Shown: positions 23,139 to 34,350 of the stretch, one piece after another
How the letters are laid out: each line of letters begins with the position of its first letter
Numbering within the stretch: the stretch's first letter is position 1
Source of the DNA: Naematelia aurantialba
Taxonomy: Eukaryota > Basidiomycota > Tremellomycetes > Tremellales > Naemateliaceae
Direction of reading: 5' to 3'
Length of the DNA: 64,000 bases
Assembly: GCA_021527695.1 (NCBI GenBank)
Contig: JAKFAO010000010.1
Coordinates: 1,178,001 to 1,242,000 of the forward strand
Position numbers and translations under genes: made by a program
The notes under the pieces: model-generated
What the model was told of the DNA's origin: nothing
The model's input: only the letters and a program-made list of their open reading frames with translations
The model's database searches: none

Positions 23139-23521
23139 TCTGGTAGGTTACAGTCCGTGCGACCTGGGACAGCCAGTAGGATGATTGGAGGACGCGGTAT
23201 GGGCTCTCCGTTGTGGAGGATGCATGTCCTCGGCTCTCCAGTCACCTGGCTCAGGCCATTCACTCTCAACTTTGATCGCTGTGCGTCGGGTGGTTGTAGC
23301 TGGAAGGGCCTGGGGAGACACGGGTCGGTGCTCTGTAGCATATCCGCCACTCGTTTGAGCGATCTCCGGTCGCGGACAAATCGCGGACACGAGTCCTGCG
23401 ATGTGGATGGACAATGGGCTACGGGGTGCTGCTGCGTTATGATCGTACTCGGACCTGGTTGATATATAAATACTATTCTACGTGCCCAGCGCTACAGGAC
23501 ATGGCCGCGACCCACTAGCGA
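23139..23521. other. Spacer upstream of FHA gene and downstream of membrane-protein gene
   Basis: No gene seen. It separates the FHA promoter from the stop codon of the membrane-protein gene at 23522. Confidence 0.4.
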
Positions 23522-26500
23522 CTAGACAGTCGGCGTTGCAATCGCCCTCCTTAGACTCTCATACAGCCCCTCCAAGCCGTCTTCCCTACGCTCGCCTTCT
23601 TCCTTCTCCCGTCTATCTTCCCTGTCCGTCCCACTTAACCTCTCTTGTGTTCCGGAACGCCTCTCCTCGTTGTACCATCCATTCCTCCTGTCCACCCAGT
23701 CCCCGCCTCCTCGGTCCGTACCCCGATCATAGACGTATCCCTTGACCTCGCGTTTCCGACCACTCCCACGTTCACAATCGCCCCTCCACTCTGAATCCAT
23801 ACAAGTGTCCTCGCTCTCGCTTCGCCGCAACGCACCAGTTATGTGCGGCGCCTTTGTGTCCCCCCTCTCGTCTGTCCCGGTAAACTGACCTTGTGTGGAC
23901 GCCGACTCGGTCCTGATGATTGGGTAGGCGTAGCGTGGCGAGGCGAGGTAAGGCGAGGCAGGGAGAGGTCGGCGGTGGGGGTTGGGTGTCCCCCCTGGCG
24001 CGTCTAGGGGGGAGAGGCTGCCAGCAAAGCGGTGTCCTTCGGCGTCGTCGTGCGCTTCAGGGCGGGAGTACCGGGGCTCGGAATTCCGTCGCGGTTCAGT
24101 GCTGGACTCGTGCCGGGTGTATGAATCGGGGCGGGAGTATGTATCGGACCGGGAATACGATTGGGATCCGGCATGGGAATGAGAGCGCGAGTCGGCACGA
24201 GGCTGCAGAGGCAAGTTGGGGCTGAGGGACCGTGGGTGGGGGCTCACAGAGCGGGGATAGGAGTGGGAATGAGTGTGGGAGGGGAGGTTGGAATGAGAGA
24301 GAGATGAGTGAGTGTCGAGGTGAGAGAGGTGAGAAGCGGAGCGGGAATGAGGTAGGTACGACAGGTGTGGTTGGGAGTGAGAGGTGGAGGCGCAAGAACA
24401 CCTGTTGTCCATCACTGCCCCGCCTAGACCCTCTAGACCTTTTTGAGCACTTTGCATGCCTAGACCGCCTAGACCTGTGGCCGACCGCCGTTCCGGTGAA
24501 TAATAGTCTGCTGCCGCTGACCGGTACTGGGAGCGAGAATTGGAATTGGGATACTCCTCTTGACTGCGCTGCCACCGATCACTTGCTCCATTGCCATATC
24601 CATAGCCGAAAGCTCTTTCAGCGCCTCCAAGAGAAATGGGATCAAGGTGCGGGAAGTTCCGTGCTCGATCGTAGTTGACGCGCGGGACAGTGGTGAACCA
24701 GTCGTCTCGTCTTGGATCAGCTGCCCCTCTTGGATCTGCGAACAGCCGATGCCCAAACCCTGCCACTGCATCTCTTGCCCTGCCACTCCCGCCGTAAGGG
24801 GTTTGGTCCTGGGCGTGGTAGCTAGGAGCGCGAGTCGACGACCTTGCACCATATTCCAATACAGGCACGACGGCTTCCTCGCGCCGAGTGACCGTCACTC
24901 CCGATCCTGACCGCGACCACTTCTCCCCTTTCTCCGCCAACATCGCGGCAGCCGCGGCACCTAAACCAGCACCAGCACCAGCACCAGCACCAGCACCAGC
25001 ACCTGCACCAGCACCTGCACCTGCACCAGCACCTGCACCTGCACCTGCACCTGCACCAGCACCTGCACCTGCACCTGCACCTGCACCTGCACCTGTACCT
25101 GCACCATCACCAGCACCTGTACCGCCACCTCTCGCGGCGGAGGCTGAAATTACCGCCGTCGCCGATCTGACCGCGCTCTGCCAGTCACTCTCCACATCCC
25201 GCGGTCCCCGTCCTTGAGCACCAGCCGGCACCCTTGCGGCTCTACTCCGCGCACAGAAAATCAGCGCGACAAGCGCTATAAGCCCGCAAATCGCGAGCGG
25301 CACGGCAATCGCCACCGCACCAGGGCGGGACGCGACGTGTGCGTCTTCCAGTAGCGGTTCGGCAGGAGCAGTAGGAAGAGGGGAGAAGGAGATATGGCCC
25401 GGGGGCGGGCTGCTGCCTATCAGTGGGAACTGCGGGAGAGCAGAGTTCGGCGGGATCGAGTAGAGGACCGGGGATGTGGCCGTTAGGTTGGGTGTGCCGG
25501 TGATTGCTGGTGGGTTGGGTGAGCCGGTGGCGGTGGCGGTGGCGGTGGCGGCGGCGGTAGCGGCAATGGTGTTCGAGGGTGTTTGAGCCTGCCTGCCGCG
25601 TCTCGTCGTCGCTGTTGTCGGGGTATCGTACGTCGGAGCGGCTGTGGCTGTGGCTGTGCCCCAGTAGTACGGGTTGCTGTTGCTGTCGATTGGCTCGGCT
25701 GCGGAAGGATCTGTGAATTTACTTTCAGCTTTCGAGAACTTTGGCCGCGAGACATCGGCTGGGACTGCTGGGGACGGCGGGCAGGGGGACTGGGAACTCG
25801 GACCGGTGGAGAGGGAATCCGGTCAACTTGTCCAAGTTGGCAGAGATGGAAGAGATGGCAGAGATGGCAGAGATGGAAGACTTGGCAGAGATGGCAGAGA
25901 TGGAAGAGATGGCAGAGATGGCAGAGATGGCAGAGATGGCGGAGATGGCAGAGATGGCAGAGATGGCAGAGATGGCAGAGATGGAATACTTTGCAGAGAG
26001 GAAGACGCAGAAATAGCCAGACGATCACTCACCGTCCACCGCTTCAGCACCAGAGGCAACAGCAAACGTCGGCGAATACCAGCCGCCCGTACCGCTCCCA
26101 TCGTCCATCTTGAGGTACGCGCCCTGCAGGCTCGCGTCGTCCGGCAACGACCTGTCTGTCAGTATCCTGTTTATGGGCTGCATTGTCTGCCGCGTCGGCC
26201 GTGTCTCTCCAGCTATGCCATCCGGGGTATGGGTGTGAGTGTGGGTGTGGGTGTGGGTGTGGGTGTGGGTGTGGGTGTGGGTGTGGGTGTGGGTGTGGGT
26301 GTGGGTGTGGGTGTGGGTGTGGGTGTGGGTGTGGGTGTGGGTGTGGGTGTGGGTGTGGGTGTGGGTGTGGGTGTGGCTGTGGCATCTGTGGCGTCGTTCG
26401 GGTCCGCCACACCATCCCACCGCCGCAAGGATCGCGACACTCACAGGCTCGCAGAACTCGTTCCATCAGGATTATCCACCACCTCGGGCCAGCTCGCCTG

Positions 26501-27062
26501 GCCGCAGGCCCCTGTGTTGGCGCACAGCGCGAAACTCGGGTTCTGCATCGGCGTGTCGGATTTCCTGCGCTGTTAGCGGCTCACACTTGCTGACTTGGCC
26601 CCAGACTTTTGCTCTCCCACTTGCCACTTCCCCCTCGCTATTGATACGTATTACTTGATACTTGCCACTCCCCCCTCGCTTGCTACTGGCCACTTGCCAC
26701 TTGCGACTTTCGTCCTTCACCTTGGCCCTTCACCTTGACCCTTCACCCCTCACCTTCACTATTCGCATCATTGCCGCCGCAAGCATTCCCCATCTTGCCC
26801 CGGCACGCATTTGCCACTCGACCGAACTGGACACTCCACTCGAAGACTCGAAAGCTCACCAGGTCGCCAACAAAGACCCTCCAGGGCTCAGGGACGCACC
26901 AGGCGCCGGGCTGAGCCAGTCCACTCCCGAAGCGGAGGAAGACATAGACGACGACGAGAACGTCGAGGAGGACGAGGAAGGGAAAGAGGAAGAGGAAGAA
27001 GAGGAACGGAGCCAGGAGTGCGCTCTTGTTCGCGGTATGACCGCCAGGAAGAAGGGGAGCAT
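23522..27062 (-). CDS. Single-pass membrane protein with long disordered tail
   Basis: No named family. Exons in coding order: 27062-26860, 26564-26445, 26151-26033, 25764-23522, total 894 aa; phases agree. The ectodomain contains [20 protein letters not shown] and [12 protein letters not shown], then a Thr/Ala/Pro-rich stalk. One strong transmembrane segment ([19 protein letters not shown]) is followed by basic residues, implying a type I topology. The roughly 590-residue inner tail has a (Gly-Ala)n tract, Ser/His-rich repeats, and an Arg/Glu/Asp-rich end. The start is the weak point: ATG 27062 begins a short hydrophobic stretch (MLPFFLAVI) and a poly-Ser run, but an alternative frame over the same DNA encodes a much longer hydrophobic segment. 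Introns 2 and 3 are almost wholly simple repeats. Exons 2-4 are firmer than exon 1. Confidence 0.65.
25843..25987. repeat. 9-bp (GGCAGAGAT)n minisatellite in intron
   Basis: About 15 copies of GGCAGAGAT, some with GGAAGAGAT variants, inside intron 3 (25765-26032) of the membrane-protein gene. The opposite-strand reading as Glu-Met-Ala repeats is incidental. Confidence 0.95.
26225..26380. repeat. Hexanucleotide (GTGGGT)n array, G-quadruplex-prone
   Basis: About 25 nearly perfect GTGGGT units in intron 2 (26152-26444) of the membrane-protein gene. The G-rich strand is the + strand, so the transcript carries the C-rich (ACCCAC)n strand. Confidence 0.95.
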
Positions 27063-27737
27063 CTGTGCGTGTGTTCGCGCGTGGGGTCGGAGCCTGCTGG
27101 CCGGCAGCGCTCGACTCGTCCAGCTCGTAGGGCGTGACTAAGCCGTTTTGGAGCTCAGACGAGCAACCGACAAACCCGTAGGACGAGTACTGCCTGATCC
27201 CTTCTCACCTACAGACCACCAGTAGACACTGACCTGACGAAGTTCAAGCCAGACGGACAGGTCCAGCTTGGAAGGACGGGTAGTCGCTACTCGCAGAACC
27301 AGTAAAGAGGAGGGGACGCACAGCGCCGACAACGAAGAGGACAACGTAGAATGACAGGAACACAGAGGCGGAAGTCCGTATCGCGCTTGCAAATGCACCG
27401 GCAGTTGCACCGACGCTGTGCTTCCTGTTCCAGTTTGCTCGCGTTGACTGTGCTTCCTGTTCCGGTCTGCACTCGTCTTGCTTCCTGTTCCAGTTACACA
27501 CCAGGACGTCATGTTCCAGATGCACACTGGTTAACAACCGAAACATCCGAGACAACTCGAGACCGCTCCAGACGAGTCAGTGTCCTACCACCAGTACCGC
27601 TGACATAGTCACTGCCACGGCCACTGCCACTGGCGCCCAGCCACATGTCTCGCTCTGTCCCGCGCTGCAAAGCTGTCACGTCCGGTCTGCAGTCTGCTCG
27701 GTCGAGATCAAAATCCGACTGCTCACAACTCTATGCA
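27063..27737. other. Spacer between membrane-protein gene and biotin synthase
   Basis: No convincing gene on either strand. At 27415-27500 the motif GCTTCCTGTTCCAGT recurs about three times at irregular spacing. The stretch beside 27062 should hold the membrane-protein promoter, or further 5' exons if that model is incomplete. Confidence 0.5.
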
Positions 27738-29119
27738 TCAAGCCATCGCCTCTTGTCTCTGTCCTGCGGTCTCGTCTCGCGCCGTCTCCATGTGCAGCTC
27801 ATTGCCCTCCACCGCGCCTTCATCGTCCTCAAAGCTGCGCTGTCCTCTAAGCCCCCAACGCCCCAGCATCGCCTTGTCCTCGTCCCAACCAGAGCATGGG
27901 GTGGTCAACATCGTCTCGCCTGTAAAGATGGCATTTGCTCCCGCCATGAACGCCTGGCCACATCAGCCGAGTTTCACCCGTATCGCGATTTGGAAAAACG
28001 ACTCACCATGGCTTGTTCTGTCTCGGAGAAAGTATGCCGGCCAGCGGCGAGTCGGATGATGGTTCTTGGAAGGACGATACGGGCGGTAGCGACGGTCCGC
28101 AGCACTGTGTGAACTCCGACAGGCTTCCGTCAGCTCTGTACACTGAAGGAGCTCACTTTGTTCTTCTCCAGCGGGGTACCAGGGATGGGGACTAGCGTGT
28201 TGACAGGGAACGACTCGGGATGCTCGGTCAGTCTGTCGTCAGCGCGAGCCACGTCGCCCGACCCACCTAGAAACCTCGTGGATCAACCCCACGCGATCCT
28301 CGTCCTGCTCGCCTAAACCCAAGATGCCCCCAGAACACACGGAGATGCCAGCCGCTCGGACCGCCTCGATCGTAGAGATCCGGTCGTCGTAGCTGCGCGT
28401 AGTAATGACCTCGGGGTAGAACTCGCGAGACGTGTCTAGATTGTGGTTATATGCGCTCAGACCGGCTTCCTTCAGCCGCCGCGCTTGGTCAGGCGACAAC
28501 ATCCCCAATGTCGTGCACACTGAACCTCAGCAAGTGCAGGATGGAGCGTCTCAAGTCGGTGCAGACTCACCCTCCATGCCCATCCCTCGTACCTCGCTGA
28601 CCATCTTGAGGATCTTCTCGAACCCGCTCTTCTTCCCTGCCAGATCTCGCCATGCCGCGCCCATGCAGAACCGTGTCGACCCGTTAGCTTTCGCCTTGCG
28701 CGCGGCCTCTAGCACGGGCTCAATGTCGACAAGACGCGACGCCTTGGTCTCGGTCTTGTACGAAGACGACTGCGAGCAGTACTTGCAATCTTCAGTGCAT
28801 CCGCCGGCTGCCTGTCAGCCTGGTCAAAGGAGGCCAGCTCACTCTTGATATTCATCAATGTGCACAGCTGCACTCGTGAAGGGTCGTGGTGCATTCTGTG
28901 CACGCTGGCCTGGCTGTCAGCAGGGCAAAGGAGGACACTTACAGCTCGGAAGATGGTGTCCATGAGAGGAGCGTCAAAGATGCGCTGGATCTCGGACCGG
29001 CGCCAGTTGTTCCTCACGTCACCGTCGCGGAAGGTTGGTCGTGCCGGCGCTGGGGTGTCAGCGACCGTCGCGAGAGCTCGGGAGAGGGGGCGGAGGTTGC
29101 GAGCTGCGCGTGCGGTCAT
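27738..29119 (-). CDS. BIO2: Biotin synthase (radical SAM)
   Basis: Inserts sulfur into dethiobiotin in the last step of biotin synthesis; mitochondrial in fungi. Exons in coding order: 29119-28943, 28909-28843, 28807-28571, 28519-28267, 28232-28157, 28123-28007, 27953-27738, total 380 aa, all phases agreeing. The radical-SAM [4Fe-4S] cysteines are Cys85, Cys89 and Cys92 in [10 protein letters not shown]. Other landmarks: [47 protein letters not shown]-type [37 protein letters not shown] and [13 protein letters not shown]. The arginine-rich N-terminus ([20 protein letters not shown]) looks like a mitochondrial presequence. Five of the six introns are 33-53 nt; the four shortest are 33-35 nt and carry a CTGAC branch site next to the AG. 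Confidence 0.96.
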
Positions 29120-30622
29120 GATGGCGAGGAGTAGAGGGGGCAAGGAGACGAGCAAGGACGAGGGGGAGGAGGAGGAAGGATGAAGGAGGAAGAAGAGGAC
29201 GGAGGAAGAGGAAGGAAGGAGGAAGGGAAATTGGGGCAAGCTTCCGAGTCCGGCACGGATTAGCCGTAATCACCGAAATCTAATTGGCCCCCACTTTCCG
29301 GGTTCACCTCATCGTCTGAGCATGCATCTATAGTATGCATCAGTGTATGCCTCGGCGAGCACATTACCACGCGCACTGCCACACGCATGATCGCAAAGGA
29401 CAACAGAAGATAGTAACTCAATGGACCGTGGCATTCCACGAGCCGTCTGCGAGCAAAGTGGGCGGTTGTGGCGGATGAGTCAGGGTGGTGGCAGGTGACA
29501 GAGCGACGAGTTGTGCGAGTTGGCGGTGCTGGTTGAGGGGCAGATTCATGAAGTAGGCGAATGCATGTCTGCCACGCTGGCAACTAGATGACCGAGTGCT
29601 GTGCGCAGCTATGCGAGGAGCTGCCCCGATCTACTCGATAGCGTGACTTGACTTACTGGCAAGGACCTATCCTACGTGGCGTTTTAAGCGGTCACGTGAT
29701 CAAAGTACCCATAGATAAGCTACGGTAAAATTGAATCCACTGATAACAAACGTGTGCTCCACTTTCACAGCATTTGGGCGACTCGGCAGCGCAGCATTAT
29801 CAACGTCAATTAACCTGGGTGACAACCTGGTCGAGCTAGAGACCAACACCGACACCGACAGTCACTAGCAGCCGGCTCGTGTCCCCGCCGGGCTCGTAAG
29901 CGTTGACGCTTGGTGTCAACACAAGCACTAGGCTCCAGCCAAGACTGAAACTATACGCCACCCGCTAGGCCTGATTGACACGTTTGTTACCCTCACCGCG
30001 GATTTCGTACCAACAAAGAACCACTGGTTCATCAGCACCAGGCCCACTCACCTCGACACGATCACCTACTCGAGCACTGTGCATCCGATGGCGCGACCGC
30101 CAGATACGAACTAACACGTTCGCGCGCGGTGGCCCTGGCTTCCACCCCGACCCCGACTCCGGCCGCGTCCCCTCCGCTGGTCACTGTGCCCAAGCCTCAC
30201 CGCTCTCTCCTCACCCAGAGACAGTCGGTGTCTTCGTCGGACTGTTCGTCGTCTCCTTTCAGTGTAGTGGACGGAATTGCGCGTCCGGGGACTGTCTCAC
30301 TGCGACACCGCCAGCGTCAAACCCCTCGAGCACGAATCGTGTCGTGAAAGGACGTATGCAGCTTCAGCGCACGTTTGCTCCGCATAAACTCATGGCCGAG
30401 CCCATCCTCTAGGCAAGGACCTATAATAGACGCCCCGCCTTCGCTCGGTATCGCTAGTCGTCCACTTCCCACTTGTAACCACCAACCGTTCTCCCCTCGC
30501 CCGTCTCTTGATACAATCCACAGCAGCCCCAATCATAACAACCACAGCCGCACAACCACTACCACAACAATCACAACTTCCCTCTCCTGCTAACGAGGAC
30601 AACAACGAGCACAACACACACC
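29120..30622. other. 1.5-kb divergent intergenic region
   Basis: Promoter region shared by biotin synthase (-) and the GDPD gene (+). I see no conserved coding exon; open frames near 29975-30410 lack recognisable protein character. TCACGTGA lies at 29692-29699. A GCATGCATC-type palindromic stretch occurs near 29320. Pyrimidine- and CAACAA-rich leader sequence runs up to ATG 30623. Confidence 0.5.
29692..29699. promoter_or_regulatory. TCACGTGA palindrome in divergent promoter
   Basis: Perfect octamer between BIO2 and the GDPD gene, the same as at 13779, 23107, 23131 and 48892. Confidence 0.5.
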
Positions 30623-33048
30623 ATGTACAACCCCAACCTCAACCCCCACGTCAACGTGACCACCGACAAGGTCGCCACCCAAGAAGGCAAGAAGAACGCC
30701 GAGGCGTCCAAGGCCGCGTTGGACGGAATGTACAAATACGACCCCGCCTCGTCCCTCACCACCCCCGTCCTGTCCGCGAGCAGCACGGCCGACCCCTCGC
30801 CGGAATCATTCACCGTCGTCTCGCCCGCTGCATCGGAACTCGATCTCGAGCCGGCGTTCCCGCCACCGGCTGGGGCATATGCGCCGGCGCAGGTGCCGAG
30901 GATTCCAGAATGCTGGGGGCACCGAGGGGTGAGTTGAGTCTCTTTCCTGCAGGTTTTTGTCGCCTTTCACTCTTCAGTGGACGCTTTATCAGAGGCGTCT
31001 GTTCTGAGGCTCTCATCTGAGAGTTAGGGCCTATACTCTTCTAGCCCCAGTCGCCGAAAACCTGTATTCATACCATTTGTTCACACAATCCTTCCCACGA
31101 ATCACGTCCGAGTATGATGAGAATCGCGTCCGGGAACCTCGTCCGAGAACCTCGTCCGAGAACCACGTATTGAGCTCTGCTGACTCCTCAGGCATCTGCC
31201 AGCTATCGTAAGCCCCATTTTGACTTGCACTGACCGCAGCCGAAAACACGCGCATGTCGTTCATTGAGGCCTGTAAAGCCGGGGCCGACGGGATCGAGAC
31301 CGGTACGTCGTCTGCTCTCTATACCGTCCCATCCGTATTTCGTGCTCGCGAGATTGATACGTATTGCGGCGAATACCAACGCCACATATGGCGTTCTTTG
31401 GCGTTCTGATCGCACGCCGTGCTGACGCCGCAGACATCCACATCACCGCCGACGGCGTGCTGGTCATGTTTCACGACCCGAACCTGGACCGCACGACGAA
31501 TGGCCAGGGCAAAATCGATCACCAGCCTTGGCATGGCGTGTTAGAGTGAGCTGCTGTTTCTTTGTCATGCCGGGTGTCACGTCTACAAAGCCGTATCGAG
31601 TACCGCCACTCCCTGTTATCTACGCCGAATGGTGAAGCTGGAGTGGTGCCACACGTACGGATTGTTGGCACGTCGACTGTGTTGCTGCGTCACTCGTTGC
31701 TGCGTCGCGGGCATGTGCCACGCTCGTCGTTGCCACTTCGGGAGCATGCCCGGCTGGTTGTTTGGGTCACGGCAGTCGCCAGATCCGCGCTGACCGCTTA
31801 GACACGTGCGCACGCTGGAAGAGCCGCACCAGCCGATCCCGCGCTTCACCGAGGTACTGGATATCCTGATGATGCCGGAGAACAAGAATGTCAAGCTCAA
31901 CGTGAGTCCTCCGCCTGGCTCCCTACTTGCCTTTATCCTCCTTATCCTCTTCGTCTTCGTCTACCTCATCTTCATCTGCCTCGCCTGCCTCGCCTGCCTC
32001 CCCATCTTCATCTGCCTCGTATGCCTGCGCTTTTTTCTCCGATGCTGCGCGTCCCCCTGCTGCAGCGCTGATCAGAACCCAGCTCGACTGCAAGGTCGAG
32101 AACCCACCAGTGCGGCTCTTCTCGCTCGTGAAACGCGCGATCGAGGCGTACCCCGGGTGGCAATCGCGTCTGGCGCCTCGCATCATTCTCGGTATCTGGC
32201 ATGTGAGTGTTGTGGCTGTGGCCATCGTGACGGTCGTGACCGTGGTCGTCATGTCCGTGGTCGTCATGTCCGTGGTCGTCAAGTCCGTGGTCGTCATGTC
32301 CGTGGTCGTTGTGGCCGTTGCAGCTGTCACCCGTCACAGTCTTGGATACTTCGATGCTGACGGGACAGCCTAAATTTCTCGCCCCGGCACAGGAGATCCT
32401 GCCCTACCTGCCCCGATTCGCCATCTCCATGTCGATTGACGAATCGCGGCGGTACTTTTGGCCGCACGTGCACGGCTTTTCGGTGCTGTACCAGGCGCTC
32501 GCGTCGCCTGACGGCAGTGGCGCTGCCTTTCGCGCCGACTGCCGCGCGGCGCATAAGGACCTGTGTGCGTGGACCGTGAACGGCCGCGAGGAGATGATGG
32601 AGTGTGTGCGTTGGGGGATCCGGTGCATCATCAGCGACAAGCCGGCGCAGTGGCGCGATCTGCGCGCCGAGATCCAACGTGATCCAGGGATCCTGGCGCT
32701 GACGCTGGCGCCGCCGTCCACCGAGGCCGGCAGCCACAAGGTGGGGCCGGCGCAGGAACCGAGCATCGCGGTGGATTCGCACGAGCGGCAAGCGACAAAG
32801 TACTACCGCTTCGACTATGTGAGTTGCGTCCTTGCTTCGTTCTCGAGGAAGAGAAGTCGCGAGCTAGAGAGGTAGGCGGATTGCGAGAGGGACGCAAGGG
32901 CAGGGGACCCGCAGTAGGCATCGCTAACGAGCAGGAACGCCTCGCCGACGAAGAAACGGAATACCTCGAGCGCGAGGGCGGCAAGTTCGCAGACGTCGTG
33001 GTTCCGCCCATCGAGATGCGCATCGCCCGTCCCGCCGATGCCTTTTAA
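30623..33048 (+). CDS. Glycerophosphodiester phosphodiesterase (GDPD), Pgc1-like
   Basis: GDPD-fold phosphodiesterase; by resemblance to yeast Pgc1 it may act on phosphatidylglycerol or glycerophosphodiesters. Exons: 30623-30928, 31192-31207 (16 nt), 31240-31302, 31434-31545, 31802-31901, 32083-32202, 32369-32818, 32935-33048, 426 aa, phases agree. Catalytic landmarks: the first His in CWGHRG; ASYPENT; the metal ligands in GADGIETDIHIT; the second His in VLVMFHDPNLDRTT; LDCKVENPP; and AWTVNGREEMMECVRWGIRCIISDKP near the C-terminal end of the barrel. About 95 disordered residues precede the domain and no signal peptide is seen. Intron 6 has a 15-bp array. Substrate preference is inferred from similarity only. 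Confidence 0.9.
32238..32318. repeat. 15-bp (GTGGTCGTCATGTCC)n array in GDPD intron
   Basis: About five near-perfect units inside the sixth intron (32203-32368) of the GDPD gene. Confidence 0.9.
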
Positions 33049-33715
33049 CCGCCGATACCTCTAGCCTGCCTTGCACCGACACCGACCAGCGCCGCGTCTT
33101 GAGCGTTCGGCGCGACGTTTTCGATTTCTGCTGTTTGCATTCCCTGCATTTCCTGCGTTTCCCCAATACTTGCCCATTACTTGTCCACTAGTTGATACCT
33201 TCCTTATATCCACGACGATACCTCTTATTCCCACGCCGATCTCCCCAGACGCCTTGTTCATGCTTTTCCTGATCCTCCGTTCTCACTTAGATACACGGCG
33301 ATACCATCATGTGCATTACATACCTGCGAGACGTTTATAGAGCCCATGCAACGGACATTGCGAAGAGCCGAGCCTTCCAAGGTCGCTGCTCCTAGCACTG
33401 CGCTCCATCCACTCCAATGCTATTGTACTCGAGAGCCACAACAGAGGAACGCTGCAGTGGCCCCTGTCTAGTCGGCGCACAAGCGACGCCTCGATTGATT
33501 CCGAAAAGGAGGACCATCGGTTCGCAACTGCAGGCAATTGATATCGGGACAATTCAAGCTCTGCGCAACGTCCCACGTTGGGCACAAACCGGAATATTTC
33601 ATGCTACATTGCATCCCCACATGCAATAAATGACATGCACGCCGCTGAAACTAGTCGAGAGAGGGCAAGAGAGGAACCATCAAGAGAGAAACAAACAGAC
33701 AAAAACTAAAAACTA
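33049..33715. other. Spacer between GDPD gene and tRNA-Lys
   Basis: About 670 bases. No conserved coding or RNA gene seen; CCTGCATTTCCTGCGTTTCC near 33142 is a minor repeat. Confidence 0.5.
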
Positions 33716-33814
33716 GCCCGACGTGGGGCTCGAACCCACGACCGTTCGATCCACCCATGATCTGTTTGATCACGCGATAAGAGTCGAAAGCTCTACCGAC
33801 TGAGCCAGCCGGGC
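33716..33814 (-). tRNA. tRNA-Lys(CTT) with a 27-nt intron
   Basis: On the minus strand the ends GCCCGGC and GTCGGGC pair as a seven-base acceptor stem. D-arm (TGGCTCAGTCGGTAGAG), anticodon loop CTCTTA with anticodon CTT, and T-arm with GGTTCGAGCC are all present. The stem TTCGA/TCGAA closes only if 27 bases after position 37 are removed, the standard nuclear tRNA intron site. Mature length is 72 nt before CCA. Confidence 0.95.
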
Positions 33815-34104
33815 GCCGTTTGTTGTTGTTGATAGGAAAAGTTTGTGTAACATATATACTGAAAGATGTGGAAATATTTTCGATGCTGGCGATATGCAGC
33901 ACTGTGCAACCTAAGCGAGCCGCTCGTGTTGTGACTGCCAACTGTTTGACTACTTTCCACGTCCAACATCCGTGAATGAGCGGCCAAGGCTCGCATATAT
34001 TGTAGTGCAATGTATCCCATCATGTGCCGCGCAGGTGAACGAGAACGTGCAGGCAGTCTCGTGGCTTAACAGAAGATGCGTGCCATGTATACAGCGTGCA
34101 TATG

Positions 34105-34162
34105 TGTTGTGTGCATGTGTGCATGTGTGCATGTGTGTATGTGTGCATGTGTGCATGTGTAC
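34105..34162. repeat. (TGTGCA)n microsatellite
   Basis: About nine TGTGCA/TGTGTA units downstream of the Rrn5-like gene, in a 536-base spacer (33815-34350) that otherwise shows nothing. Confidence 0.85.
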
Positions 34163-34350
34163 AATGCGAGGTGGTGCATTTATGATTGTATACAATGTGC
34201 TGGTGCTTGTGCGCGATGATCAAGTCGTTGATCTGCGTTTCCCCAGACCCTCCGGCGTCCCGCTTCTCCTAATCCTTCCACCCGATTTCCACCACTGGTC
34301 CATCCGCCGTCCTCTCGCGATCTTCCCTTCCTCTTCAGTCTCGATGAACC

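Noticed and set aside
25741..26016. Glu-Met-Ala repeat frame on the plus strand
   Set aside because: Antisense reading of a 9-bp array in an intron of the minus-strand membrane-protein gene.
26225..26380. Telomere-like repeat (GTGGGT)n as an internal telomere or chromosome end
   Set aside because: It lies inside a spliced gene, flanked by coding exons, and the unit is not a TTAGGG-type fungal telomere repeat.
26183..26593. Open frames of Cys-Gly, Trp-Val, His-Thr and His-Pro repeats
   Set aside because: Six-frame shadows of the (GTGGGT)n intron array.
29975..30412. Possible gene in the BIO2-GDPD intergenic region
   Set aside because: The frames have no recognisable domain, no consistent splice structure and Thr/Pro/Ser-rich composition typical of leader DNA.
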